From NCBI GenBank assembly GCA_043779185.1, contig JAYWEQ010000156.1, positions 1 through 64,000 on the forward strand: a stretch of 64,000 nucleotides of DNA, read 5' to 3'. The DNA is from JAYWDA01 sp043779185. Its GTDB lineage: Bacteria > Bdellovibrionota > Bdellovibrionia > Bdellovibrionales > Bdellovibrionaceae. The translations under genes and the position numbers were made by a program. Numbering within the stretch: the stretch's first letter is position 1; each line of letters opens with the position of its first letter. The notes beneath the pieces were generated by a model. That model worked only from the letters and a program-made list of their open reading frames with translations. It was not told where the DNA came from and searched no databases. This document shows positions 7,956 through 17,015 of this stretch, one piece after another.

Positions 7956-8354
7956 ATGAAAGTTACTTTTTTTTATGCAGCCTTGCTAGCGACCCTATTC
8001 GTAGTTTTAAGAGTAAGAACAATTCGCCTAAGGCGGGCCTTAAAAATTGCGGTGGGTGATGCTGGCAATAATAAAATGCTTCGAGCGATCCGAGAGCATT
8101 CTAATTTTGCTGAGTATGTCCCATTAAGCCTTTTAATGATTTATTTTGTAGAAGCCAGCGGCGGCCATGCGCTTTTCATCCATAGTTTAGGCTTCAGTTT
8201 ATTCTTAGCTAGGCTTTCACATGCCTATGGCCTTAGCCAGGAGACAGAAAACTTCAAATATCGCGTCCGAGGAATGCCCACCACTTTTGCAGTGATTATT
8301 TTGTGCTCTGGCTTTCTTTTATTTTCTTATCTTTACCAATTCTTAAAGTCTTGA
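7956..8354 (+). CDS. MAPEG family membrane protein
   Basis: A 132-residue inner-membrane protein with four hydrophobic segments and the MAPEG pattern: a conserved R-A-x-R-E-H-x-N-x-x-E-Y-x-P stretch (LRAIREHSNFAEYVPLSLL) and RLSHAYGLS before the last pair of helices. MAPEG proteins use glutathione or act in eicosanoid/peroxide metabolism; bacterial members are mostly uncharacterised, possibly membrane glutathione transferases. RBS AAGAGGAC lies just before the ATG. Close linkage to a VOC protein and to katG suggests a detoxification role, by inference. Confidence 0.85.
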   Translation: MKVTFFYAALLATLFVVLRVRTIRLRRALKIAVGDAGNNKMLRAIREHSNFAEYVPLSLLMIYFVEASGGHALFIHSLGFSLFLARLSHAYGLSQETENFKYRVRGMPTTFAVIILCSGFLLFSYLYQFLKS

Positions 8355-8395
8355 AATCGATCTTGATCAAGAGTACTTAGCTTCGTAGGAATCAT

Positions 8396-8746
8396 TTAAG
8401 CTTTGGGCAGAGTAAAATAAAATGTGCTGCCCTTTCCAACGGCAGACGTGACCCAGATTGTTCCGCCATGGGATTCGACCAGGGTCTTGGAAATGTATAA
8501 GCCAAGGCCTAAACCTGTTCTATTTTTATTGCCGATCTGCGCGAATCTTTCAAAGATATGATTTTTTTGATCCTCTGGAATTCCTGGTCCGGTGTCGCTG
8601 ATGGAAACTTTGATTTCAACCGAACTTTCTTCGGTCGCCACTGTTATTGAGCTGCCTTCAGGTGTAAATTTAAGAGCATTGCCAATCAGGTTCGATAGAA
8701 TCTGAGCGACACGATCCCTATCGCAATTGATTAAACTGTCATCCAT
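8396..8746 (-). CDS. Histidine kinase, C-terminal ATPase part (split gene)
   Basis: The HATPase_c half of a sensor kinase: N box NLIGNALKFTPEG, G1 box DTGPGIPE, F box FERF and G2 box GLGLGLYISKTLVESHGG are all intact. It lies in the -1 frame relative to the upstream gene portion, which carries the phosphoacceptor His; the reading frames overlap by 16 bases. Reading back in this frame gives AAAKENHAKFTMDDSLINCD, a natural joining sequence, so a single base seems to have been lost. Alone it starts at an ATG without a good RBS. It could be made by coupling or frameshifting; otherwise this is a dead kinase. Confidence 0.75.
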   Translation of the reverse strand: MDDSLINCDRDRVAQILSNLIGNALKFTPEGSSITVATEESSVEIKVSISDTGPGIPEDQKNHIFERFAQIGNKNRTGLGLGLYISKTLVESHGGTIWVTSAVGKGSTFYFTLPKA

Positions 8747-9543
8747 AGTGAATTTAGCGTGATTTTCTTTGCGGCGGCGACGTGAGCACAGCTTTCTACG
8801 GCTTCGCTGACAAGGTCACGTAATCTCTGCGGTTCTAATTGCAAATGAAGCTTGCCCTCGACAATTCGCTCCATGTCTAGGATATCGCTAATCAGCCGAA
8901 GAGAAGTGTCAGCGTTTCGTCGAATCATCTCAAGGTAGCGTTTTGCGTCGTCTCCAATTTTAACTACAGTCGGATCATCGATAAGTATTTTGGACGCAGA
9001 TAAAATAGCCCCGATCGGATTCCTTAAATCGTGGCTGACGATGGCTACGAATTCTTCTCGTGTGGTCAGGGCCGATTTTGTGTCCAAATGAGCAATCTTT
9101 TCAGCCGTCAAAAGGTTAGCCGCAATCTTAGTTTCAACATCGGCCTTGGTTCGTTCAAATAATAAATTTTTATCAGTGGACTGTCGTTCAAGACTAACAA
9201 GTTTACTTAATAAACGCTCTTTTTCGCCACGCTCGTGTTCTAAGGCTAAATCATTTTTTGAACGTTCCAACTCAATCGCACAATCTTCCAATTCCCTCGT
9301 TTTTTGTAATTGGGTATCGTTTGAATTTGGGGTGTCTTCGCGATGATCAACTTCAGAGCGGCTATGGATTCGCGCCGTATCAGCTTCAAGCCGATTTGCA
9401 GTCACTGCTTTGTCCATTTTAGATTCCGTGACGCCTTTGTAAGTGTCAAAAGACTCATCTGTTTTTCCACGCTCAACAGTTAAGCTATCGTCGGTTTGAG
9501 CGCGCTCTTTTTTAAAGGGACTTTGAGGTGAGTTTTTTTGCAA
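8731..9543 (-). CDS. Histidine kinase, coiled-coil and DHp part (split gene)
   Basis: The N-terminal part of a soluble sensor kinase. Residues 1-155 are a charged, probably coiled-coil region with recurring TDDSL/TDESF/STDKNLLFERTKAD units seen in a known but uncharacterised kinase group. The HisKA domain follows, with phosphoacceptor His171 in AIVSHDLRNPIGAI. The frame then ends at LNSLWMTV instead of entering the ATPase domain, which sits in the -1 frame downstream. No signal peptide or membrane segment is present. There is no adjacent response regulator. The frameshift lies near 8780-8790 in a GCCGCCGCAAAGAAAA stretch; no classic slippery heptamer is in frame. Confidence 0.75.
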   Translation of the reverse strand: MQKNSPQSPFKKERAQTDDSLTVERGKTDESFDTYKGVTESKMDKAVTANRLEADTARIHSRSEVDHREDTPNSNDTQLQKTRELEDCAIELERSKNDLALEHERGEKERLLSKLVSLERQSTDKNLLFERTKADVETKIAANLLTAEKIAHLDTKSALTTREEFVAIVSHDLRNPIGAILSASKILIDDPTVVKIGDDAKRYLEMIRRNADTSLRLISDILDMERIVEGKLHLQLEPQRLRDLVSEAVESCAHVAAAKKITLNSLWMTV

Positions 9544-9743
9544 GGCAGGCTCCTAAGTTAATCGTCTTTAAAAAATTTAACGGTAGTGTATCACACTCTA
9601 ACTGTGAAAGATTGCTTGGCACGCTAGGACGACTCAACTCACTGGAGATCACAATGGTGACCTAGTTCTACGGAGGCTAAGGCTAATTTGCCCCAGAGCA
9701 ACCTTTAGAAGCATTGTGAAAGACCCTATGATATCAATTAAAA

Positions 9744-11099
9744 ATGAAGCCAGATCTTAAGATTTCCAGAATCCTTCATGCGGGTTATGTCTTCGAATGT
9801 GAAGGGACGCGCATTTTATTTGATCCTATTTTTGAAAACCCATTCAGTCGAAACTGCTTTGCCTTTCCGAATGTCACATTTGATTGTGAAAAAATAAAAG
9901 ACCTTCAGGTTGCGGCGATCTTTATTTCTCATTTTCATGACGATCATTGCTCGCTTGAAAGCTTGAACTTCTTAGACCGCAAAACTCCGATTTATATTTA
10001 CTGCGTATTTGAAGAGCTTTTCGTTCTGATCAAAGAATTGGGATTTATTAATGTCTATTCACTTGAAATAAATAGCCATGTTCATATTCAATCCTTTCAA
10101 ATTATTCCGCGAAGGGCTTTGGATGAAGATGTCGATTCTATATTTCATATCAAAGTGGCCAGTCTGAATATCCTTAATGTGGTCGACTCGTGGATTGATG
10201 ATTCGACTTTGACTCAGCTTCAAAAAGAGGCACCATGGGACATGGTTTTGTGGCCCTTTCAGACCATGCGCGAAATCGAAGTTCTTTCCCCCTCACGGGC
10301 AATGGCAGCCAGCAAAGAATTGCCGATCGAGTGGACCCTGCAATTAAAAACATTAAATCCAAGGTATATTGTGCCAAGTGCTTGTCAGTTTATTCAAGAA
10401 AGCTGGTCTTGGTACAATCACTCATTTTTTCCTATTTCCTATTGGCAATTTAAAGACTCAATTGAAAAAATACTTCCTGAAACTGGGGTTGTCAGATTGG
10501 ATCCGTCGGTGTCTGTCTTACTTAATAAAAGCTGCATTATACCGTCAGAACCACTGAGCTGGGTGCAACCTGTGGGCGAACAAAATGTGGATTATGAATA
10601 CCATGATGATTTGATTCCGCCCTCAACCGCAGAAATTGCTCAATATTTTACGGCCCTGACAAGCGAGCAATCTGAAATCGTTTTTGATTATTGTCGCTCA
10701 GGCCTTCTAAAAAAATATGCGGCCCTGCGGCCATCCGAGGAAATCTATTTCAAAAAGAAAAGACGATGGCGCCTATCTGTATATGATCATCTTGGGGTCG
10801 CAACCCATTTCTTTTTCATAATTGATGGCGCAAATATTCAAGGGGCGGCAAATCATGATCAACCTTTAGCTTGGATGACAGAAGTCCCTATTTTTAAACT
10901 TTATGCAGCATTAAAGCTTGGAGAGGCCCTCTCTTCCATGTACGTAAGAATTAACGACGTCAGTTTTGAGTCCTGCATTGAAAAAGAAATTGTCGATGTT
11001 GATATTATCGAAGATCCTTTAGTTCGCAGTCTTTTTAGCGGCACCTTTGGCGGCTATCAGCTTGCGCAGCTTAAGAAAATAAAGGGAAAGAATCCTTGA
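9744..11099 (+). CDS. Metallo-beta-lactamase-fold protein with extra C-terminal domain
   Basis: A 451-residue protein whose first ~240 residues form an UlaG-like metallo-beta-lactamase fold. The metal motif HxHxDH is at His63, His65, Asp67 and His68 in IFISHFHDDHCS, with the preceding LFDPIF strand (Asp27). The C-terminal ~200 residues, rich in aromatic residues and containing KKRRWRLSVYDHLGVATHFF, are not recognised. No signal peptide. It overlaps the downstream membrane-protein gene by four bases (TTGA), so the pair is translationally coupled. The enzyme could hydrolyse a phospho- or lipid-linked substrate at the membrane; that is inference. Confidence 0.75.
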   Translation: MKPDLKISRILHAGYVFECEGTRILFDPIFENPFSRNCFAFPNVTFDCEKIKDLQVAAIFISHFHDDHCSLESLNFLDRKTPIYIYCVFEELFVLIKELGFINVYSLEINSHVHIQSFQIIPRRALDEDVDSIFHIKVASLNILNVVDSWIDDSTLTQLQKEAPWDMVLWPFQTMREIEVLSPSRAMAASKELPIEWTLQLKTLNPRYIVPSACQFIQESWSWYNHSFFPISYWQFKDSIEKILPETGVVRLDPSVSVLLNKSCIIPSEPLSWVQPVGEQNVDYEYHDDLIPPSTAEIAQYFTALTSEQSEIVFDYCRSGLLKKYAALRPSEEIYFKKKRRWRLSVYDHLGVATHFFFIIDGANIQGAANHDQPLAWMTEVPIFKLYAALKLGEALSSMYVRINDVSFESCIEKEIVDVDIIEDPLVRSLFSGTFGGYQLAQLKKIKGKNP

Positions 11100-11989
11100 G
11101 CAAAGATCCAGATATAACTAGAATACAAATTTCAGTGGCCATTGAAGAATGTATTGAAAAATATATTTCTGAGGGCAGGGCCCGCTTGAAGCCATTTGTG
11201 GCGCGACATTTTTCCGTTCAAGAAACGATCCTCATTCAGAAAAAAACATTCTTAATTGATCTGATTTCAAATCCCATCAATTCACTGTGGTCCTTTTTAT
11301 ATTTGGCGATAAAAAAGATCATAGAAATTTTAGAAAAAATAGGTTGGACCTCATTAAGTTACTTATTTCTACGACTACCTAATGGCATTAAGACGGGTTA
11401 TCAAAAGAAGATTGAGCAAATGGTAGCCATTGAATTTTTGGGCTGGAATCCTGAGTCAAAAAAAGAGGATCATGGTTTATTGGCAATGATGGCGCAAAAT
11501 CCGATCCTTTCCCAGGTGATGGATTCAAAAAATAATCACTTATTTTCAATGACGGATGACTTTCGTGATGTGCTGGATCGGTACTCTGCGGGACGCGCCT
11601 TAATTTCTGATTTATCAGGATCTTTGTTAACCTTATTTGTTGGTTGGATTTATTTTGGCGATAAAAGTCTGGGGCTTATGGCATTGGGACATCGAATTGC
11701 TGCAAGGCTAGCGCAGGACAAGGCGGCCGACAAATTTTTTCTTGGCAAAAACCTTGGCTCGAGCTTTTATAAAGTGTTTCCACCCGATCCGACAAGTTAT
11801 CAGATTGTTTTAGCAACACTTTTTGTTGGACTTATGCTGACTGTATTTAGTTTGGTCACGACGGCTTTAAGCGACCCTTGTCTTAAAAAGTTAGGGATTC
11901 AAGAAAAAAAATTAGAAGCTTTTTTTGATGATCTTGAGATGACGTTGTCTCTTCAGTTTAAGCGCAAATTAAAAGAAATCTTTAAATAG
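11096..11989 (+). CDS. Membrane protein resembling DUF6635
   Basis: A 297-residue protein starting with TTG inside the stop of the MBL gene. It has an N-terminal amphipathic region with long hydrophobic helices (NPINSLWSFLYLAIKKIIEIL), then the segment YSAGRALISDLSGSLLTLFVGW and a final membrane segment IVLATLFVGLMLTVFSLVTTAL. The order of RALISDLSGSL, a short aliphatic stretch, FYKVFPPDP and the last helix is what I remember of the uncharacterised family DUF6635. It presumably sits in the inner membrane, and the coupling to the MBL protein suggests a joint function. No biochemical role is known to me. Confidence 0.55.
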   Translation: MSKDPDITRIQISVAIEECIEKYISEGRARLKPFVARHFSVQETILIQKKTFLIDLISNPINSLWSFLYLAIKKIIEILEKIGWTSLSYLFLRLPNGIKTGYQKKIEQMVAIEFLGWNPESKKEDHGLLAMMAQNPILSQVMDSKNNHLFSMTDDFRDVLDRYSAGRALISDLSGSLLTLFVGWIYFGDKSLGLMALGHRIAARLAQDKAADKFFLGKNLGSSFYKVFPPDPTSYQIVLATLFVGLMLTVFSLVTTALSDPCLKKLGIQEKKLEAFFDDLEMTLSLQFKRKLKEIFK

Positions 11990-12117
11990 AATAATTTCCT
12001 CAGATTAATATTTTCTTACGGCGTTCGGACTCGCCAAGCCGGGGTTAGGGTGTTTAGTAAAACCTCAACCAAACCCTCAGATTGCAAATGAACCTGATCA
12101 AATAACCGGAGGAAAAA

Positions 12118-12921
12118 ATGACTTTAAGGAATGTATTTCAAAAAAAATTGAATGGGATGATTCTTGTTTTAGGATTTAGTGGATTTATGTTGTCTGCTTG
12201 CGGACCGGCTCATCAGGAAAATCAGAACTCAGGTTTGCCTGATGATGCGATCACCAAGGGTCAAACACTGCGGTCCAATAATAGCTTGGGACACTTTATT
12301 GTCGCATTGGTTGCAGATCAAGACGAAGGACAAGCCCTTTGCACGGGCTCAATTCTTTCTCAAAATATGATTTTAACCGCTGCCCATTGTGTTGAAGGTT
12401 CCCCATCTAAGGTTCAAATTATATTCGCAAATAATGTTAAAAAAGCAGATCCATCTCAGATAAGAATAGCCACGGCCATTTATCAAAATCCTTCTTGGCA
12501 TCACCCAAGTGCTGATAAGAAAGGTGATCTGGCGATAATTAAGTTTTCTGGTGGTCTTCCAAAAGGTTTTTCACCGGCTCAACTTGCCAATGACCGATTT
12601 CAATTAAGCAAAGATCAAAATGTTTTATTTGCAGGCTATGGTGTCACCAACGGAACACAACAGACAGGCGCGGGTGTTTTGCGAATGACAAAAACGACTG
12701 TTATTGGTCAAAAATCTAAGACGGAAGTGATCACCGATGGGCGCGATACAAGTGTTTGTTTCGGAGACTCCGGTGGACCAGGTTTTGTAGCCATCAAGAA
12801 AAAATTTATCCAATGGGGAGTCGCAAGTTCTGTTTTGAACCAGGCTTGTAATGAAGCGTCGATTCATACTTCAATCATGGATTATAAAGATTGGATTCGG
12901 GCAACGATGTTACGGCTTTAA
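12118..12921 (+). CDS. Trypsin-like serine protease, lipoprotein
   Basis: A 267-residue S1-family protease. The catalytic triad is visible: His90 in LTAAHC, Asp137 in KKGDLAIIKF and Ser218 in CFGDSGGP, with paired cysteines as in chymotrypsin folds. The N-terminus is a lipoprotein signal ending FMLSAC (Cys28), so the protease should be membrane-anchored facing the periplasm or the outside. A strong RBS (GGAGGAAAAA) precedes the ATG. Predatory Bdellovibrio-type bacteria carry many such proteases. Its 3' end overlaps the convergent hydrolase gene by 47 bases. Confidence 0.9.
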   Translation: MTLRNVFQKKLNGMILVLGFSGFMLSACGPAHQENQNSGLPDDAITKGQTLRSNNSLGHFIVALVADQDEGQALCTGSILSQNMILTAAHCVEGSPSKVQIIFANNVKKADPSQIRIATAIYQNPSWHHPSADKKGDLAIIKFSGGLPKGFSPAQLANDRFQLSKDQNVLFAGYGVTNGTQQTGAGVLRMTKTTVIGQKSKTEVITDGRDTSVCFGDSGGPGFVAIKKKFIQWGVASSVLNQACNEASIHTSIMDYKDWIRATMLRL

Positions 12922-13678
12922 TGATCTCTGCAACTTCTTTTGGTTTTGATAAAAGCGGCAGATGTCCTGATTGAATCGTTTCAGAGGCCGTTAAAGTGAT
13001 CCGCTGAGCTATTTTCTTTTGAAACTCTGGAGCAATCACATGATCCTTACTGGTGAAAACATAGTATTTCGGAATGGCATTAAATGTGTCGTTTTTAAAT
13101 TCGATCACGTCACCTAAGTTAAGCATTGATTCAGGAAAAACAGCAGGGAGGGCATCCTGATTTTTTGAAACCTCTGAATCCATGCCATTCAAAAACTTCA
13201 CTTTTGATTTGGGAGTGATGCGATCTTTCCCAACTTCCACAATCGACATATATAATTTTTGATCAGCGCCTTTCAGTTGATCCGTAGGGTGTTCACCATT
13301 TAACGGCACTAAAGCTGCAATATAGATGATCTTAGATATTTTTTCTGGGCATACACCGGTCATTTCATTGGCTGTGGCGCCGCCAAAGCTGTGGGCCACA
13401 ACAGCTGTTGGACCTTCTAATTTATGACAAGCCATTTCGGCAATTTGTTTTAAGTGCAAAGGCTGGTTGGCGTCGCGACCCAGTCGCGGAAGGGCCAGGA
13501 CGGAAAAGTGAGTTTCATCCAGATTTTTTGCAACGTCACTCCAGCTTGTTTCATCAAGATGTGAACCAGTGATCAAGATTAAATTTACTTTTTTGTGAGA
13601 ATTGACATCATTTTTTGAGGCACAAGATAAGGAGGTAATTATTGCCAGGGCGCTGAAGGTTCTAAAAATTAAATTCAT
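12875..13678 (-). CDS. Alpha/beta-hydrolase lipoprotein
   Basis: A 267-residue alpha/beta hydrolase. The nucleophile elbow is VVAHSFGGATA, the early oxyanion region is ILITGSHLDETSW, and a late His lies in SGHLPLLSKPKEV; the spacing matches the salicylate-esterase/methylesterase-like group with hydrolase lids. It begins with a lipoprotein signal (Cys19 in ITSLSCASK), so it is a periplasm-facing lipoprotein rather than a cytoplasmic enzyme. It is convergent with, and overlaps, the serine-protease gene. The RBS is weak. Substrate unknown. Confidence 0.85.
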   Translation of the reverse strand: MNLIFRTFSALAIITSLSCASKNDVNSHKKVNLILITGSHLDETSWSDVAKNLDETHFSVLALPRLGRDANQPLHLKQIAEMACHKLEGPTAVVAHSFGGATANEMTGVCPEKISKIIYIAALVPLNGEHPTDQLKGADQKLYMSIVEVGKDRITPKSKVKFLNGMDSEVSKNQDALPAVFPESMLNLGDVIEFKNDTFNAIPKYYVFTSKDHVIAPEFQKKIAQRITLTASETIQSGHLPLLSKPKEVAEIIKAVTSLPESNLYNP

Positions 13679-13731
13679 TGAAATTTGTCCTTTGCTGAGG
13701 TCATTCTATATATCCAACTAAGGCTAAGGCG

Positions 13732-14928
13732 TTGACAACAAAAAAGTTAGAGAAAAAATTTATCCTTCTGATGTCATTTGCCGTTGGGGTTATGGCCGCA
13801 AATATTTATTATGCTCAGCCCATTTTGTCTTTGATTGCAGAATCTTTGGGACTGCGACCGGATGCGGCTGGCCTGATCATGACCTTGACCCAAATTGGTT
13901 ATGGTCTTGGTGTTTTGTTTATTATTCCGTTAGGTGACTTGTTTGAGAATAAAAAATTGATCCTAACGATGATTGCACTGACAATTGTGGCTGAAATAAC
14001 TTTGGGATTTGCTAGAACAGTTATTCCGTATTTTTTAGCTTCGATTGTTGCGGGCCTGGGCGCATCAGCTGTCCAAATTATTGTACCCTATACCACCCAT
14101 CTTTTCGATAGAGCGCAAAGAGGCCAAGTTCTTGGCAGCATCATGAGCGGTTTGATGCTAGGAATTATGCTTTCTAGGCCACTGTCTAGTTTGATGACGG
14201 ATCTTGTTTCATTGCATGCTGTATTTTTTGTCTCAGCTACGATCATGCTCTTTTTATTTTGGCGCCTGGCTTATGTTTTGCCGGAAAGAAAACCAGGAGC
14301 AACAAATTTAAAATATGGACAACTGATTTGGTCCATGAAGGACTTACTGTTAACAACTGCAACGCTGCGGCGTCGGGCGATTTATCAATCTTTGATTTTC
14401 GGCGCATTTTGTCTTTTTTGGACGACGGTGCCTCTTTTGCTCATCAGCCCAGAATTTAAATTTACACAAAAAGGGGTGGCTCTATTTGCGCTGGCCGGTT
14501 TGGCGGGAGCCATTGTTGCACCCTACGCTGGAAAAATGGCCGATCGAGGTCTCACTCGAAAGGCAACAACCAGCGCCTTTGTTTTAGGTGTGCTTTCCTT
14601 TTTAATCAGTCACTTCGCTTATGAAAACACCGTTCTATCAATAAGCCTCCTTGTGATCGCAGCAAATTTCTTGGATGCGGCTGTATCAGCGCATTTGGTA
14701 CTGGGGCAAAGGGCCATTTTTATGATCGATCCAACAAATCAAAGTCGTTTGAATGGTCTTTATATTGGGATCGTCTATGTTGGTGGTGCTATTGGTTCTG
14801 CCTTGGGAGCTTGGGCTTATCTTCATGGAGGTTGGCAAATATCAACTTTTGTTGGAGCTTTATTTCCGGCGTGTGCCCTGGTCATGTTGTGGACTGAGAA
14901 ATATTTTGGATATACAGAAGTGACCTAA
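13732..14928 (+). CDS. MFS transporter
   Basis: A 398-residue protein with about twelve membrane helices. MAANIYYAQPILSLIAESLGL at the start, GYGLGVLFIIPLGDLFENKK (the loop 2-3 MFS motif) and the second-half GKMADRGLTRKATT loop identify the major facilitator superfamily, close to the YybF/YdeR-like exporters. Start is TTG, preceded by AAGGC only, so initiation may be weak. It lies 53 bases from the divergent hydrolase gene and ends interlocked with the next convergent gene (stop codons share CTAA). Likely drug or metabolite efflux; substrate not predictable. Confidence 0.9.
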   Translation: MTTKKLEKKFILLMSFAVGVMAANIYYAQPILSLIAESLGLRPDAAGLIMTLTQIGYGLGVLFIIPLGDLFENKKLILTMIALTIVAEITLGFARTVIPYFLASIVAGLGASAVQIIVPYTTHLFDRAQRGQVLGSIMSGLMLGIMLSRPLSSLMTDLVSLHAVFFVSATIMLFLFWRLAYVLPERKPGATNLKYGQLIWSMKDLLLTTATLRRRAIYQSLIFGAFCLFWTTVPLLLISPEFKFTQKGVALFALAGLAGAIVAPYAGKMADRGLTRKATTSAFVLGVLSFLISHFAYENTVLSISLLVIAANFLDAAVSAHLVLGQRAIFMIDPTNQSRLNGLYIGIVYVGGAIGSALGAWAYLHGGWQISTFVGALFPACALVMLWTEKYFGYTEVT

Positions 14929-15593
14929 CACTGAAGCAGAAATTTTTTCCAAGTCAATATTTCAACGGGCTCTGTGGATTTTTTAAATGCATTCAGGGCC
15001 ATTGCTTGGCCAAGGGTTTCAACTTTAATGCTTCGGTATTGGTTGAAAGATCCTCTTAAAAGCGGATCCAGCCAGGGATAAAATTGCAGGGTCAGTGCCT
15101 GTGAAAATCCGTATCTATTTTTTGGAGTGACGATGATGGAAGGCCTAAAGAGGATCAGTCGATCAAATTTTAGATCTTTCAAGCGGTCTTCCAGCTGAGT
15201 TTTTACTCGCAGATAAAAAAGTTTTGAATTAATATTTGCGCCCACCGCTCCTAAAGAAGAAAAATGTTGAACGCCTTTTTCTTTGCATTCTATTGCAAAA
15301 TTTTGAGCGCAGTCCAAATCTGTTTTAACATACTGATCACGAGACACCTGGCTGGGTTGTCCTACGCCGAAAGTATTAAAAGCTAATTTATGATCAGAAA
15401 TAAAATGTCGGTAAGTCTTTGGATCAAAAACATCGACAATATGTTGAACCACCTTTAAAGACTTTGCGATTTCCGGATTGTCGTGTTGTTTCCGCACAAT
15501 CAGTGTCAGACTTGAAATGTCTGAAAGTGTGATCAGTTTTTTTGTTTACGCAGTTCCAACGGCTCCTGTTGAACCAAGTAAAATGGCTTTCAT
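14925..15593 (-). pseudogene. NAD(P)-binding Rossmann gene with early stop codon
   Basis: The gene reads MKAILLGSTGAVGTA, then an in-frame TAA (15546-15548), then continues in the same frame as TKKLITLSDISSLTLIVRKQ and on to the end. The pre-stop part is a Rossmann GxxGxxG loop and the post-stop part contains VQHFSSLGAVGANINSKLFY and LILFRPSIIV, as in HTATIP2/NmrA-like short atypical SDR proteins. One base change (for example TTA Leu to TAA) explains it. Its ATG overlaps the TGA of the upstream MFS gene by four bases, typical of coupling. The longest uninterrupted piece, 190 residues from a later ATG, lacks the cofactor loop. Confidence 0.8.
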
Positions 15594-16813
15594 GGGCGAG
15601 CCTCAAGCTGTTCTAAATCCATACGCCGGAGCGACGGAGATAAATAAGAAATAATACCAACCGTGCATAAACAAGCAATCCCACCAAAATAAACGGCTGG
15701 AACAGTGCCCAGGATTTTTGCAGCAATTCCCGATTCAAGTTCACCAATTTCGTTGGAAGAGCCTATAAAAATTGAATTCACGGCGGAAATTTTTCCACGC
15801 ATGTGGTCGGGCGAAGTCAGTTGAACAGCCGCAGTTCTAATCGCCATACTAATGCTGTCAAAAGATCCACTGAAGGCCAAAGCAAAAAGCGACAGATAAA
15901 AATTTCGACTGACGCCAAAAACTAATATACAAAAACCAAAACCAAGGACTGAAGAAAGTAACCAGCCACCGGTTCGCATGCTTTTTGTTCGAGCTAAATA
16001 CAGACTCATCAGGGCGGCGCCCACGGCTGGCGCAGCCCTTAGAAGGCCTAACCCCTTTGGACCCACGAATAAAATTTCGCTAGCAAAAATTGGCAAAAGG
16101 GCCGTCACTCCACCGAATAAAACAGAGATCATATCTAAGGATAAAGCAGAGAATAAAATAGGATGCCTAAACACAAATTTTAGACCCGAAAGTAACTCTT
16201 CAGTGATTGAGGCATGCTGCGGTCGAATCGAAGGGGGTTGCACATCTTTTCGAATTAGAAGCATCGAAAAGCTGCCGATCAACAAAAGAAGACAGACAAT
16301 TGTTGATGAAGCGATGGCTCCGAAAAATCCAAAAATTAAACCGCCGAAAGCAGGCCCTGCGATTCTTGCAATCTGCATCGCTGAACTTGAAAGAGCGGAC
16401 GCCTGCATCAGAAACCTGCGCTCGACCAACCTGGGAACTGCTGCAAAAATAGCTGGCTGTGAAAAAGAGCGCGCGATTCCTGTTAAGAAAGCGGCCGAAT
16501 ATAAAAGACCAACTTGTAATCCCAAAGAAAGGTGTAAAGCAAAAATATGTTCGGACAATACGACAAGGCCCGAAATCAAGCTGACCAACATCACTCGGCG
16601 ATAAATCAAAAGTGGCCGCGCTCGGTCCACTAAATACCCTGCATACAACGCAAGTCCGATGGCAGGAACGGCTTCCGTCAGGCCAATAAATCCTAAATAT
16701 AAAGGATCTTTTAAAAGTTCATAGATTCGCCAACCTAAAACGACGGCCTGCATTTGCACTGCGAAAGTGAAAAGAAACCGAGCACAGAGCAGCTTTTTAA
16801 AATCAGTAGGCAT
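15590..16813 (-). CDS. MFS transporter, EntS-like
   Basis: A 407-residue polytopic protein of the MFS_3/enterobactin-exporter-like family: RFLFTFAVQMQAVVLGWRIYEL, LYAGYLVDRARPLLIYRR and SAVNSIFIGSSNEIGELESG match the EntS-type layout of twelve helices with the characteristic late motif after GxxSAV. Such proteins export siderophores or are of unknown substrate. It is the first gene of a two-gene unit and its TGA is embedded in the ATGA start of the interrupted Rossmann gene. Two MFS genes converge on this short segment from both sides, but they are not close paralogues. Confidence 0.9.
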   Translation of the reverse strand: MPTDFKKLLCARFLFTFAVQMQAVVLGWRIYELLKDPLYLGFIGLTEAVPAIGLALYAGYLVDRARPLLIYRRVMLVSLISGLVVLSEHIFALHLSLGLQVGLLYSAAFLTGIARSFSQPAIFAAVPRLVERRFLMQASALSSSAMQIARIAGPAFGGLIFGFFGAIASSTIVCLLLLIGSFSMLLIRKDVQPPSIRPQHASITEELLSGLKFVFRHPILFSALSLDMISVLFGGVTALLPIFASEILFVGPKGLGLLRAAPAVGAALMSLYLARTKSMRTGGWLLSSVLGFGFCILVFGVSRNFYLSLFALAFSGSFDSISMAIRTAAVQLTSPDHMRGKISAVNSIFIGSSNEIGELESGIAAKILGTVPAVYFGGIACLCTVGIISYLSPSLRRMDLEQLEARP

Positions 16814-16973
16814 GGGTCTGAATTTAATTGCGGAACCATTTTAATTCAGCTCTTTTTTCAATGAAGGATTAAGGATTCAAAAAAATCGGGGATATTTGAC
16901 CCGCAGAGTCTTTGTTGTTGCGCAAATAAAGAACATGAAGAGGCTTTAAAGCGCCCAGATTTGTACACCCTTT

Positions 16974-16989
16974 TGGCTGTCTTTTTGCT
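16974..16989 (+). promoter_or_regulatory. Weak sigma-54-like promoter before the SDR gene
   Basis: TGGCTGTCTTTTTGCT has GG and GC separated by exactly ten bases, as -24/-12 promoters need, but differs from TGGCAC at two positions. A start about 12 bases on would leave a short leader with an AGAGGAA ribosome site before the ATG. Only suggestive. Confidence 0.3.
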
Positions 16990-17015
16990 TCATAAAAATA
17001 GAAAGAGGAAACACG

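Noticed and set aside
8361..8372. Palindrome TCTTGATCAAGA between the MAPEG and kinase genes
   Set aside because: No T-run and no loop; too short for a terminator and could be chance.
15978..16604. Long open frame of 208 codons on the plus strand
   Set aside because: It is antisense to the EntS-like MFS gene, has no RBS and a composition set by the opposite codons.
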